Source: Lutibacillus sp052034115 (lineage in GTDB: Bacteria > Actinomycetota > Actinomycetes > Actinomycetales > Dermatophilaceae). Taken from it: DNA of 30,421 nt. Shown one piece after another: positions 16,914-25,032 of the stretch. The stretch is taken from positions 1-30,421 of the forward strand of contig JBPOIZ010000001.1 of NCBI GenBank assembly GCA_052034115.1. Direction: 5' to 3'. The notes beneath the pieces were generated by a model that was not told where the DNA came from, ran no database searches, and saw only the letters and a list, made by a program, of their open reading frames with translations. Made by a program: the position numbers and the translations under genes. How positions within the stretch are numbered: the stretch's first letter is position 1; every line of letters begins with the position of its first letter.

Positions 16914-16941
16914 ATTGTACACCATGTGTGAGATGTGCTAA
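16914..16941 (-). promoter_or_regulatory. Sigma-A-type promoter of the small minus-strand gene
   Basis: On the minus strand TTAGCA (16941-16936) is separated by 16 nt from TACAAT (16919-16914). The latter is followed by 7 nt and then the ATG at 16906. Transcription would therefore begin at the start codon. It is the best-looking promoter in the window and lies in a locally AT-rich stretch. Confidence 0.7.
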
Positions 16942-16980
16942 TGGCCAAGACCTGAGCGTGGGAGAGCGCGGAGCTCATCG

Positions 16981-17013
16981 TTGACAGTCGTCCTACTTTG
17001 TAGATTCTCTACA
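16981..17013 (+). promoter_or_regulatory. Candidate promoter and operator region upstream of prpE
   Basis: A perfect consensus -35 hexamer TTGACA is at 16981-16986. Possible -10 boxes are TACTTT (16994-16999) and TAGATT (17001-17006), but neither has ideal spacing. TGTAGA (16999-17004) and TCTACA (17008-17013) form a perfect inverted repeat with a 3-nt centre (TTC), a plausible repressor operator. A further 6-bp inverted repeat, AGCGGT-N4-ACCGCT (17038-17053), lies in the leader. The rest of 17014-17135 shows no gene. Confidence 0.45.
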
Positions 17014-17135
17014 TGTGATGTTCGCGGGGTGATCCGCAGCGGTGGTGACCGCTCGGCGCATGATTCGCCCGGTGCTCCGGCGCGGCCGCTGCGGACGATT
17101 GCACCGACAAGGTTCCACGACCCACCCTGCCAACC

Positions 17136-19037
17136 ATGACGGAGCAGACCTACGCGCAGACGTATGCCGCCAGCATCGAGGATCCGGACGCCTTCTGGGG
17201 CCACGCGGCTACCGCCATCGACTGGATCACGCCGCCGACGACGGTTCTGGATGCCCGCAACGCGCCGTTCTACCGCTGGTTCAGCGGCGCGACGATGAAC
17301 ACGTGCCACAACGCCGTGGACCGGCACGTGACATCGGGTCGCGGCGACCAGGTCGCCATCCACTACGACTCCCCCGTCACGGCGACGAAGCGCGCCATCA
17401 CCTATGCCGACCTGCTCGACGCGGTGTCCCGGTTTGCCGGCGTGCTGACCTCCCTGGGCGTGGTCAAGGGTGACCGTGTCGTCATCTACATGCCGATGGT
17501 GCCCGAGGCGGTTGTCGCCATGCTCGCCTGTGCCCGCATCGGCGCCGTCCACTCGGTGGTCTTCGGCGGCTTCGCACCGGCCGAGCTGGCGGCCCGGATC
17601 GACGACGCCGCACCGGTGGCCATCATCTCCGCCTCCTGCGGCATCGAGCCCACCCGCGTCATTCCCTACAAGCCGTTCCTCGACGAGGCGATCGAGCGAT
17701 CGATCGTCAAGCCACGGCACAGCATCGTCCTGCAGCGCGAGCAACTCCGTGCCGAGCTCGGCCCGAACGACCTGGACTGGGACGACCTCATGGCCTCCGA
17801 GGCGGCGCAGCCGGTCGGTTGTGTCGAGGTGGGGGCGACCGACCCGCTCTACATCCTTTACACCTCCGGGACGACCGGTAAGCCCAAGGGCATCGTGCGG
17901 GACAACGGCGGTCACGCGGTGGCGCTGGCCTGGTCGATGCCGAACATCTATGGCGTGCGCCCCGGAGAGACGATGTTCACGGCGTCCGACGTCGGGTGGG
18001 TCGTGGGCCACTCCTACATCGTCTACGGGCCGCTGCTGACCGGTTGCACGACGATCCTCTACGAAGGCAAGCCCGTCGGGACTCCGGACGCCGGGTCGTT
18101 CTGGCGGATCATCTCCGAGTACGGGGCGGTGACCATGTTCACCGCGCCGACCGCGTTCCGGGCCATCAAGCGCGAGGACGCGGCGGGCTCCCTGATGGCT
18201 GGGCATGACTTGTCGTCGCTGCGGGCGCTCTACCTCGCGGGGGAGCGGCTCGACCCGGACACCTACGAGTGGGCCACCGAGCGGCTCGGCAAGCCGGTCA
18301 TCGACAACTGGTGGCAGACCGAGACCGGGTGGCCGATCTGTGCCAACCCGCGGGGCATCGAGCTGCTCCCCATCAAGGCCGGCTCGCCCTCGGTGCCGGT
18401 GCCGGGCTACCAGGTGCATGTCCTCGACCCGCTCGGCGAGCGCCTGGCGGCCGACACCGAGGGCGCCATCGCCATCAAGCTGCCCATGCCCCCCGGGACG
18501 CTGCCGACGTTGTACAACGACGACGACCGCTACGTCTCGTCCTACCTGTCGGCCTATGAGGGCTATTACCTCACCGGTGACGGTGGATTCATCGACGCCG
18601 ACGGGTATGTCTATGTCATGGGCCGCACCGACGACGTTCTCAACGTGGCCGGTCACCGGCTCTCGACCGGGTCGATCGAGGCGGCACTCGCCGGGCATCC
18701 GGCTGTCGCCGAGTGCGCCGTCATCGGGGTCGCCGACGACTTCAAGGGACAGATCCCGCGCGGGCTGGTGGTGCTCAAGGGCGGCATCGACGCCGCGACC
18801 GAGGGCGAGCGCATCTGCAAGGAACTCGTCCAACGGGTGCGCGACGAGGTCGGCGCGGTCGCCAGCGTCAAGCAGGTCGACATCGTGCCGGCCCTGCCGA
18901 AGACCAGGTCCGGGAAGATCCTGCGCAAGACGATGCGCGAGATCGCCGACGGTTTGACCCCTGCGGTGCCCGCGACGATCGAGGACGCCTCGGTGCTGGA
19001 CAAGCTCGCTCCCACCCTCAAGCACACCGTTCACTAG
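17136..19037 (+). CDS. prpE: Propionyl-CoA synthetase (PrpE-like acyl-CoA synthetase)
   Basis: The enzyme activates propionate (or acetate) to the acyl-CoA through an acyl-AMP intermediate. The protein has 633 residues, matching PrpE. PrpE-like blocks are PFYRWFSG and TCHNAVDRHV at the N-terminus, then ARIGAVHSVVFGGFAPAELA. The P-loop-like YTSGTTGKPKG is near residue 245, followed by ASDVGWVVGHSYIVYGPLL and DNWWQTETGWPI. The C-terminal KTRSGKILRK contains Lys594, the adenylation lysine that acetylation controls in relatives. ATG at 17136 has no nearby ribosome binding site. No methylcitrate genes are in the window. Acetyl-CoA synthetase activity is the main alternative, but length and motifs favour PrpE. 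Confidence 0.9.
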   Translation: MTEQTYAQTYAASIEDPDAFWGHAATAIDWITPPTTVLDARNAPFYRWFSGATMNTCHNAVDRHVTSGRGDQVAIHYDSPVTATKRAITYADLLDAVSRFAGVLTSLGVVKGDRVVIYMPMVPEAVVAMLACARIGAVHSVVFGGFAPAELAARIDDAAPVAIISASCGIEPTRVIPYKPFLDEAIERSIVKPRHSIVLQREQLRAELGPNDLDWDDLMASEAAQPVGCVEVGATDPLYILYTSGTTGKPKGIVRDNGGHAVALAWSMPNIYGVRPGETMFTASDVGWVVGHSYIVYGPLLTGCTTILYEGKPVGTPDAGSFWRIISEYGAVTMFTAPTAFRAIKREDAAGSLMAGHDLSSLRALYLAGERLDPDTYEWATERLGKPVIDNWWQTETGWPICANPRGIELLPIKAGSPSVPVPGYQVHVLDPLGERLAADTEGAIAIKLPMPPGTLPTLYNDDDRYVSSYLSAYEGYYLTGDGGFIDADGYVYVMGRTDDVLNVAGHRLSTGSIEAALAGHPAVAECAVIGVADDFKGQIPRGLVVLKGGIDAATEGERICKELVQRVRDEVGAVASVKQVDIVPALPKTRSGKILRKTMREIADGLTPAVPATIEDASVLDKLAPTLKHTVH

Positions 19038-19044
19038 CGGCGAT

Positions 19045-19069
19045 CCGCCCGCGGCGCAGACCCGGGCGG
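19045..19069 (+). terminator. Possible hairpin after prpE
   Basis: CCGCCCG (19045-19051) and CGGGCGG (19063-19069) are perfect inverted arms with an 11-nt loop, starting 8 nt after the prpE stop. There is no T-run, and GC-rich DNA makes such pairs frequent, so support is weak. Confidence 0.3.
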
Positions 19070-19114
19070 CGGACCGCTCGCCCGGCTCCGTGCAGATGGT
19101 GGCATCATCGCCGC

Positions 19115-20032
19115 GTGCTCGGTGCGGTGCAGGGGTTCACGACGATCTGTGTGGTCGTCGCCCTCGGCTGGCTCCTCGGGCACCTCGGGGTGCTGGACCT
19201 CGCCGCTCGAAAGGTCCTCGCGGACGTAGCGTTCTTCGTCGCCTCACCAGCCTTGCTCCTCGTCGTCCTGGCCGACGCGCCGCTGTCCGCAGTCATCTCG
19301 CCGGCGCTCGCGGTGGCCGCGGGCTCGGCCCTGTCGGTCATGCTCGTGGCCACCGTGGTGGCCCGCTACCGCTGGGGTATGCCGCCCGGGGAGCGGGTCA
19401 TGGCGGCGCTGAACGCCGGATACACGAACGCCGGAAACCTAGGCCTCCCGATCGCCGTCTACGTTCTCGGTGACGCCGCGCATGCCGCGCCGGTCCTGCT
19501 GCTGCAACTACTCGTCATCACTCCGGTGGGCATGGCGCTGCTCGATGCGCAACAGCCGGGGGCGCGGGTAGGGGTGTGGCCGCGGCTGCGCAGTATGGTC
19601 CGCAACCCCATCACGGTAGGTGCCCTGCTCGGCTTGCTGCTGTCGGTCACCGGGACCGCGCTGCCACCGCTGCTCATGGCCCCGGTGTCGATGGTGGCCA
19701 ACCTCGCGGTGCCAGCGATGCTGCTGGCTTTCGGGGTCTCGCTCCGCCTCGGTCAGCGACCCGGTCGAGACATCGATCGGGTCGTCACGCTCGCGCTGCT
19801 CAAGATCGTCGCGATGCCGGTGGCTGCAGCCCTCATCGGCACAGCGGTGGGGTTGCGCGGCCACGCCCTGTTCAGCGTCGTCGTCATGGCCGCCCTGCCG
19901 ACGGCGCAGAACATCTTCACCTACTCCCTGCGCTACGACCGCGGGGTCTACCTGACCCGGGACACCATCTTCGTCACGACGATGGCGACGGTGCCGGCGA
20001 TCCTGGTGGTGACGGTGCTCTTCCACGCCTGA
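19115..20032 (+). CDS. AEC (auxin efflux carrier) family transporter
   Basis: This is an integral-membrane secondary transporter of the AEC/BASS-like superfamily, whose bacterial members often move carboxylates such as malonate. The protein has 305 residues from GTG at 19115, with about ten hydrophobic segments. Two Asn/Pro-containing broken helices typical of the family are visible: NAGYTNAGNLGLPIAVYVLG near residue 98 and MAALPTAQNIFTYSLRY near 258. It starts 77 nt after prpE on the same strand, so it might import the carboxylate used by PrpE; that is inference. No ribosome binding site is apparent. The gene ends 15 nt from the convergent FAD oxidoreductase gene with no terminator between them. 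Confidence 0.88.
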   Translation: MLGAVQGFTTICVVVALGWLLGHLGVLDLAARKVLADVAFFVASPALLLVVLADAPLSAVISPALAVAAGSALSVMLVATVVARYRWGMPPGERVMAALNAGYTNAGNLGLPIAVYVLGDAAHAAPVLLLQLLVITPVGMALLDAQQPGARVGVWPRLRSMVRNPITVGALLGLLLSVTGTALPPLLMAPVSMVANLAVPAMLLAFGVSLRLGQRPGRDIDRVVTLALLKIVAMPVAAALIGTAVGLRGHALFSVVVMAALPTAQNIFTYSLRYDRGVYLTRDTIFVTTMATVPAILVVTVLFHA

Positions 20033-20047
20033 AGTTGGCCCGCCGGA

Positions 20048-21406
20048 TCAGTGTCCGGTCAGCGTCGACAGCAGTGCGCCGAGCTTCGCCGGGCGGCGGG
20101 TGATGGCTTCCTCGCGATCGGCCCAGCTGGCCAGCGTCAGGCCGGCGTTGACCCCGAGCCACCGCATCGGCTCCACCTCCCAGCTGCGGCTGTGGTGGCC
20201 CACCCAAGGCAGCCGGGTCAGCGCCGTGGTCCGTCCGGTGATCAAGTCGGCCAGCGTGCGGCCGGCCAGGTTGGCCGCGGCGACGCCATCCCCGACATAC
20301 CCGCCGGCCCACCCGACGCCCGACGCCGGGTCGTATCCGACGGAGGGGTGCCAGTCGCGGGCGATCCCCAGCGGTCCGCCCCAGGCGTGGGTGAACTGCT
20401 CCTCCTGTAGCGCGGGGAACAGCTCGATGGCCGTAGACCGCAGCGCCGTGAACACGGACTCGTCGTGGTCGAACTCGGGGCGGATCCCGGACCCGAGATG
20501 GTACGGCGCGCCGCGCCCGCCGAAGACCAGGCGGTCGTCGACGGAGCGCTGGCCGTAGATGATGACGTGCCGGTGGTCGTTGAAGGTCTCGCGCGCGCCC
20601 AGCCCGATGGTGGCCCAGGTGGCTTCGTCGAGCGGTTCGGTGGCCACGATGAGTGAGTAGACCGGGACGACCCGTCGCCGCAGCCTGGGGAACCGGGCAG
20701 TCCAGGCCTCGGTGGCGCGGATGACGTGCCGGGCTCGGATGCGGGTGCCCCGTCGGGTGCGCACCAGCCCACCTCCCGCGTCGGCGACAGCGGTGCCCTC
20801 TGCGATGACGACGCCGCGCCGTTCGACGGCTGCCGCCAGGCCGCTGACCAGTCGGAACGGCTGGATCCGCGCGCAGTGCGGGGTAAACGTGGCGCCCAGC
20901 ATCTGGGTCGCGCGCAGTCGGTGGGCGGCCTCATCTGCGTCGAGCAAGACCGTGCCGACCCCCCAGTGCGCGGCGGCGACGACCTCGGCGCGGGCCCGGG
21001 CCAGTTGGGCGGGGGTGCGGACCGCACCGACCGTGCCACCGAGCGCGAAGCCAGCGTCGATCCCCTCGGCGGCCGCAGCCCGACCGACTTCCGAGACGGT
21101 CTCCCGCAGGGCGGCGAGCAGGTCGCGAGCGGCGTCCTCGCCGTGGTCCGCCGCAACGCGCTGCGGGCCGACCGGCCACAACGCCGAAACCCAGCCGCCG
21201 TTGCGTCCGCTGGCACCGAACCCCACGTGCTGCGCGTCGACGACGACGATCGACAGCGACGGATCGGCCACGCTGAGGTAGTAGGCGGTCCACAGCCCGG
21301 TGAAGCCGGCGCCGACGATGCAGACGTCAGCCGCGGTGTCGTGCTCCAAGGGGGGCCGGACCTGGTGGGACGGCTGGCCGTCCCACCACAGCGGCTGGGT
21401 GCCCAT
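20048..21406 (-). CDS. FAD-dependent amine oxidoreductase (DAO/PuuB-like)
   Basis: This is a flavoprotein of the D-amino acid oxidase fold that oxidises amines or amino acids. The protein has 452 residues. The dinucleotide-binding motif CIVGAGFTGLWTAYYL is near residue 29, and GASGRNGGWVSA near 64 is typical of the family, as is the C-terminal GWAGGYVGDGVAAANLAGRTLADL. PuuB-type enzymes oxidise gamma-glutamylputrescine, but no gamma-glutamylputrescine synthetase gene is in the window, so free putrescine or another amine is possible. It starts 7 nt after the aminotransferase stop, with AGGA upstream, and is the last gene of the lrp-aminotransferase operon. The substrate is inferred from context only. 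Confidence 0.85.
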   Translation of the reverse strand: MGTQPLWWDGQPSHQVRPPLEHDTAADVCIVGAGFTGLWTAYYLSVADPSLSIVVVDAQHVGFGASGRNGGWVSALWPVGPQRVAADHGEDAARDLLAALRETVSEVGRAAAAEGIDAGFALGGTVGAVRTPAQLARARAEVVAAAHWGVGTVLLDADEAAHRLRATQMLGATFTPHCARIQPFRLVSGLAAAVERRGVVIAEGTAVADAGGGLVRTRRGTRIRARHVIRATEAWTARFPRLRRRVVPVYSLIVATEPLDEATWATIGLGARETFNDHRHVIIYGQRSVDDRLVFGGRGAPYHLGSGIRPEFDHDESVFTALRSTAIELFPALQEEQFTHAWGGPLGIARDWHPSVGYDPASGVGWAGGYVGDGVAAANLAGRTLADLITGRTTALTRLPWVGHHSRSWEVEPMRWLGVNAGLTLASWADREEAITRRPAKLGALLSTLTGH

Positions 21407-21413
21407 GCGCGTC

Positions 21414-22847
21414 CTACAAGTGGTTCTCCGCCTCGGTGAGGACCGAGCGGAGGGTGGCCTCGATGACGTCGAACTCCTCCGGTCCGACGATGAGCGGCGG
21501 CGCGAGCTGCACGACGGGGTCGCCCCGGTCGTCGGCGCGGCAGTAGAGCCCGGCGTCGAAGAGGGCCTTGGACAGGTAGCCGCGGAGCAGCCGCTCGGAC
21601 TCGGCGTCGTCGAAGGTCTCCCGGGTCACCTTGTCCTTGACCAGCTCGATCCCGTAGAAGTAGCCCTCGCCGCGGACGTCACCGACCAGCGGCAGGTCGA
21701 GCAACTTCTCCAGCGTGGAGCGGAACACCGGGGCGTTGGTGCGGACGTGCTCGTTGAGTCCCTCGCGCTCGAAGACGTCGAGGTTGGCCATGGCCACCGC
21801 GCAGGAGACGGGGTGGCCACCGAAGGTGTAGCCATGCGGGAAGTAGTTCAGCCCGTGGCGGAACGGCTCGAAGAGCCGGTCGCTGACGATCATGCAACCG
21901 AGCGGGGCATAGCCGGAGGTCACGCCCTTGGCGGTGGTGATGATGTCCGGGACGTAGCCGAGCGCGGTGCAGGCGAAGTAGTCGCCGATGCGGCCGAAGG
22001 CGCAGATCGTCTCGTCCGAGACGAGCAGGACGTCATACTCGTCGCAGATCTCGCGGACCCGGTCGAAATAGCCGGGGGGCGGCGGGAAGCAGCCACCGGA
22101 GTTCTGCACCGGTTCGAGGAACACCGCGGCCACCGTCTCCGGGCCTTCGAACTCGATGGCCTCGGCGATCCGGTCGGCGGCCCACCGGCCGAACGCCTTG
22201 GGGTCGTCGCGCAGGTGTTCGGGTGCCCGGTAGAGGTTCGTGTTCGGCACCTTGTGGGCGCCGGGCACCAACGGCTCGAACGGGGTCTTGGCGCCGGGGA
22301 TGCCGGTGATGGCCAACGCTCCCTGGGGGGTGCCGTGGTAGGCGATCGAGCGGGAGATGACCTTGTGCTTGGTCGGCTTGCCGGTGAGCTTGTAGTACTG
22401 CTTGGCCAGCTTCCACGCCGACTCGACCGCCTCGCCACCGCCGGTGGTGAAAAAGACCCTGTTGAGGTCGCCGGGGGCGTAGTGGGCCAGCCGTTCGGCG
22501 AGCTCGATCGCCCGCGGGTGCGCGTAGGACCACAGCGGGAAGTAGGCGATCTTGTCGAACTGGGCGACCGCGGCGTCCCGCAGCTCGGTGCGGCCGTGGC
22601 CGACCTGCACGGTGAACAGCCCGGCCAGGCCGTCCAGGTAGCGGTTGCCCCGGTCGTCCCACACGTAAGCGCCCTCGCCCTTGACGATGAGGGGGACGGA
22701 GTGGGCCGAGTCGTGGTGCTCCTCGAAGATCGAGTGCCGGGTGAAGTGCATCCACAGGTGGTCGCGGGCGGCCTCGGAGTACAGCTTCCCGGTCTTGGTG
22801 TGGAAGTCGGAGCTGGGTTCCCAGATCTCGGACGGGTACAGGGTCAT
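21414..22847 (-). CDS. Class III PLP-dependent aminotransferase, probably putrescine/diamine transaminase
   Basis: The enzyme is expected to transfer the terminal amino group of putrescine or a similar omega-amine to a keto acid such as pyruvate. The protein has 477 residues. PLP Lys307 is in TTAKGVTSGYAPLG, the ring-nitrogen Asp278 in LLVSDETICAFGR, and the phosphate-cup motif in TTGGGEAVESAWKLA near residue 134. The order and length match omega-amino acid:pyruvate and putrescine:pyruvate transaminases. ATG at 22847 has GGGGG about 5 nt upstream and overlaps the lrp stop (ATGA), so the two are coupled. A longer open frame to 23162 runs through lrp in another frame and is not coding. The substrate is inferred from the adjacent aminobutyraldehyde dehydrogenase and pot-type genes. 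Confidence 0.93.
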   Translation of the reverse strand: MTLYPSEIWEPSSDFHTKTGKLYSEAARDHLWMHFTRHSIFEEHHDSAHSVPLIVKGEGAYVWDDRGNRYLDGLAGLFTVQVGHGRTELRDAAVAQFDKIAYFPLWSYAHPRAIELAERLAHYAPGDLNRVFFTTGGGEAVESAWKLAKQYYKLTGKPTKHKVISRSIAYHGTPQGALAITGIPGAKTPFEPLVPGAHKVPNTNLYRAPEHLRDDPKAFGRWAADRIAEAIEFEGPETVAAVFLEPVQNSGGCFPPPPGYFDRVREICDEYDVLLVSDETICAFGRIGDYFACTALGYVPDIITTAKGVTSGYAPLGCMIVSDRLFEPFRHGLNYFPHGYTFGGHPVSCAVAMANLDVFEREGLNEHVRTNAPVFRSTLEKLLDLPLVGDVRGEGYFYGIELVKDKVTRETFDDAESERLLRGYLSKALFDAGLYCRADDRGDPVVQLAPPLIVGPEEFDVIEATLRSVLTEAENHL

Positions 22848-23338
22848 CGTGTCCCCCAGTTGTAGTGCTGCTTGTTGAGCTTGAGATAGACGAAGGTCTC
22901 GGTGTGCTGCACCCCGGGCAGGGCGCGGATGCGTTGGCCGAGCAGCTGGAGCAGCTCGTCGTCGTCCTCGCAGACCACCTCGGCCAGGACGTCGAAGGTC
23001 CCGGCGGTGGTGACGACGTAGGTGACCTCCGGCATGTCGGTCAACGCAGCGGCGACGTGGCTCATGTCGCCCAGGACCCGCAGCCCGACCATCGCCTGCC
23101 GACGGAACCCCAGCTGCAGCGGATCGGTGACCGCGACGATGTCCATGACGCCGGCATCGCACAGCTTCTGGACCCGCTGGCGCACGGCGGCCTCGGACAG
23201 GCCCACCTCGCCACCGATCGAGGCATAGGAACGGCGGCCATCGGTCTGCAGCAGCTCGACGATGCGTTTCCCCACATCATCGAGCAACCCATTGGCGGGC
23301 TTCGCAGCGGCCCGCTCGCCGCGTCGGCGTGTCGACAT
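22844..23338 (-). CDS. Lrp/AsnC-family transcriptional regulator
   Basis: This is a DNA-binding regulator that senses amino acids or related ligands. The protein has 164 residues from ATG at 23338. ATG at 23350, four codons earlier, is an alternative, and neither has a ribosome binding site. An N-terminal helix-turn-helix region (IVELLQTDGRRSYASIGGEV followed by LSEAAVRQRVQKL, near residues 26-60) precedes the RAM ligand domain (VMDIVAVTDPLQLGF, ending in VQHTETFVYLKLN). It is the first gene of the minus-strand operon and diverges from patD, so it probably controls both operons from the shared 179-nt region. The 15-residue basic N-terminal extension is longer than usual. Confidence 0.93.
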   Translation of the reverse strand: MSTRRRGERAAAKPANGLLDDVGKRIVELLQTDGRRSYASIGGEVGLSEAAVRQRVQKLCDAGVMDIVAVTDPLQLGFRRQAMVGLRVLGDMSHVAAALTDMPEVTYVVTTAGTFDVLAEVVCEDDDELLQLLGQRIRALPGVQHTETFVYLKLNKQHYNWGTR

Positions 23339-23517
23339 GGCGGTGATCATGTCGCGCCGTGGGGGACTCTGGCAACGCCCACGCCGCTGAATCGTTCGTC
23401 TGGGGCGCAATGTGCGACCGAAACACGGGTTTGTATGCCGAAGCGCTTGCGATCACGTCGTCCAACCTCTTGGATATAGCCCATCCGAACAGCCCTGGTT
23501 CGCCCGAGGAGACGACG
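23339..23517. promoter_or_regulatory. Divergent control region between lrp and patD
   Basis: No gene is seen in these 179 bases. Features are an imperfect inverted repeat GGGCGCA-N3-TGCGACC (23403-23419, one mismatch), a perfect 8-bp palindrome AAGCGCTT (23441-23448) and a possible -35 TTGCGA (23447-23452) before the AT-rich GGATATAG (23472-23479). GAGGAG near 23506 is the patD ribosome binding site. These are the best candidate sites for the Lrp-type regulator, but none matches a known consensus well. Confidence 0.4.
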
Positions 23518-24969
23518 ATGTCCGACCAGCCACGTGTGCTTCGCAACTTCGTAGGCGGGGAGTGGGTGGAGGCGCACGGCCAAGGGCGCTCCGACATCGT
23601 CAACCCCACGACCGCCGCCGTGGTCGCCACCGCCCCGGTGTCCGACGGAGCCGACGTCGACGCCGCGTATGCCGCGGCGGCGGCCGCCTTCGACGGTGAG
23701 TGGGGGCAGACCACCCCCAGCCAGCGGCAACAGGCGTTGCTGAAGATCGCCGGTGCGCTCGAGGCCAGGGCCGAGGAGTTCGTGGCGCTCGAGTCGCAGA
23801 ACACCGGCAAGATCGCCGCGCTGACGACCAGCGAAGAGATTCCCCCGATGCTCGACCAGATCCGGTTCTTCGCCGGCGCGGCGCGGGTGCTCGAGGGTCG
23901 GGCGGCCGCGGAGTACATGCCCGGGCACACCTCCTGGATCCGCCGTGAGCCGATCGGCGTCGTCGGCCAGGTCACCCCGTGGAACTACCCGCTGCTCATG
24001 GCGGTCTGGAAGATCGCGCCTGCACTCGCCGCCGGCAACACCATCGTCCTGAAGCCCTCCGACACCACCCCGGAGACGACCCTGCTGCTCGCCGAGGTCT
24101 GCAGCGAGTTCCTCCCGGCCGGCACCTTCAACGTCATCACCGGCGACCGGGACACCGGCCGGATGCTCGTGGAGCACCGCACACCGGGCCTGGTGGCGAT
24201 CACCGGCTCGGTGCGGGCCGGCTCGGAGGTCGCCGGCAGCGCCGCCCGGGACGTCAAGCGGGTCCACCTCGAGTTGGGTGGCAAGGCGCCGGTGATCGTC
24301 TTCGACGACGCCGACATCGAGGCCGCCGTCGAAGGAATCGCCATCGCGGGCTACTTCAACGCCGGGCAGGACTGCACCGCGGCGACCCGCGTGCTGGTCC
24401 AGGAGGGCATCCACGACGAGTTCGTCGCGGCCCTGGCGGCCTACGCCAAGGACTCGGCCAAGGTCGGTATGCCAGACGACGAGGACGCCCTGTTCGGCCC
24501 GCTGAACAACATCAACCAGTTCGAGCGGGTCAGCGCGATGCTCTCGCGGCTGCCGGACCACGCCACCCTGGCTGCTGGCGGCCACCGGGTCGGCGCGCTC
24601 GGTGACGGCTTCTTCCTCGAACCGACCGTCGTGGCGAACCTGCGTCAGGACGACGAGGTCATCCAGAACGAGATCTTCGGGCCGGTTATCACGGCCCAGA
24701 AGTTCACCGACGAGGGTCAGGCCCTCGAGTACGCGAACGGCGTCGACTACGGTCTGGCGTCGAGTGTGTGGACCAAGGATTTCGGCCGTGCCATGCGAGT
24801 GTCGAAGCATCTCGACTTCGGGTGCGTCTGGATCAACACCCACATCCCCCTCGTCGCGGAGATGCCGCACGGCGGGTACAAGAAGAGCGGGTATGGCAAG
24901 GACCTGTCGATGTACGGGTTCGAGGACTACACCCGCATCAAGCACGTCATGGCGAACATCGAGTCCTGA
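23518..24969 (+). CDS. patD: Gamma-aminobutyraldehyde dehydrogenase
   Basis: The enzyme oxidises 4-aminobutanal (from putrescine) to GABA with NAD+. The protein has 483 residues. The aldehyde dehydrogenase catalytic set is visible: Asn156 in TPWNYPLL, Glu252 in LELGGKAPVIVF and nucleophile Cys286 in NAGQDCTAATR. The GQDCTA form is characteristic of the YdcW/PatD group rather than betaine aldehyde or succinate semialdehyde dehydrogenases. I chose ATG at 23518 because GAGGAG lies about 7 nt upstream; an in-frame ATG at 23359 would extend the protein into the regulatory region. It heads the plus-strand operon and is followed 63 nt later by the polyamine-type ABC genes. Confidence 0.92.
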   Translation: MSDQPRVLRNFVGGEWVEAHGQGRSDIVNPTTAAVVATAPVSDGADVDAAYAAAAAAFDGEWGQTTPSQRQQALLKIAGALEARAEEFVALESQNTGKIAALTTSEEIPPMLDQIRFFAGAARVLEGRAAAEYMPGHTSWIRREPIGVVGQVTPWNYPLLMAVWKIAPALAAGNTIVLKPSDTTPETTLLLAEVCSEFLPAGTFNVITGDRDTGRMLVEHRTPGLVAITGSVRAGSEVAGSAARDVKRVHLELGGKAPVIVFDDADIEAAVEGIAIAGYFNAGQDCTAATRVLVQEGIHDEFVAALAAYAKDSAKVGMPDDEDALFGPLNNINQFERVSAMLSRLPDHATLAAGGHRVGALGDGFFLEPTVVANLRQDDEVIQNEIFGPVITAQKFTDEGQALEYANGVDYGLASSVWTKDFGRAMRVSKHLDFGCVWINTHIPLVAEMPHGGYKKSGYGKDLSMYGFEDYTRIKHVMANIES

Positions 24970-25032
24970 CGATTTCGCCAGCGTACGGCCCGCGGGGGCG
25001 GGTCGCCCGGACTACAAGTGAAAGGGGACGTC

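Noticed and set aside
16907..16978. 24-codon N-terminal extension of the small minus-strand gene
   Set aside because: Third positions are not GC-rich and the stretch contains the -35 and -10 boxes; coding signal starts at 16906.
16938..19034. 698-codon open frame on the minus strand opposite prpE
   Set aside because: It is a GC-driven antisense shadow of prpE with no domain; its end also overlaps the promoter region of the small minus-strand gene.
21300..22865. 521-codon plus-strand open frame opposite the aminotransferase
   Set aside because: It is rich in Val, Glu, Asp and Gly as expected for the reverse frame of a high-GC gene; the minus-strand aminotransferase is unambiguous.
22848..23162. 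105-codon N-terminal extension of the aminotransferase
   Set aside because: It lies in the Lrp gene in a different frame; ATG at 22847 has a ribosome binding site and starts where the family begins.
24982..25010. GC-rich hairpin CCCGC-N4-GCGGG between patD and the receptor gene
   Set aside because: There are only 5 bp in extremely GC-rich sequence, no T-run, and the genes appear to be one operon; not convincing as a terminator.
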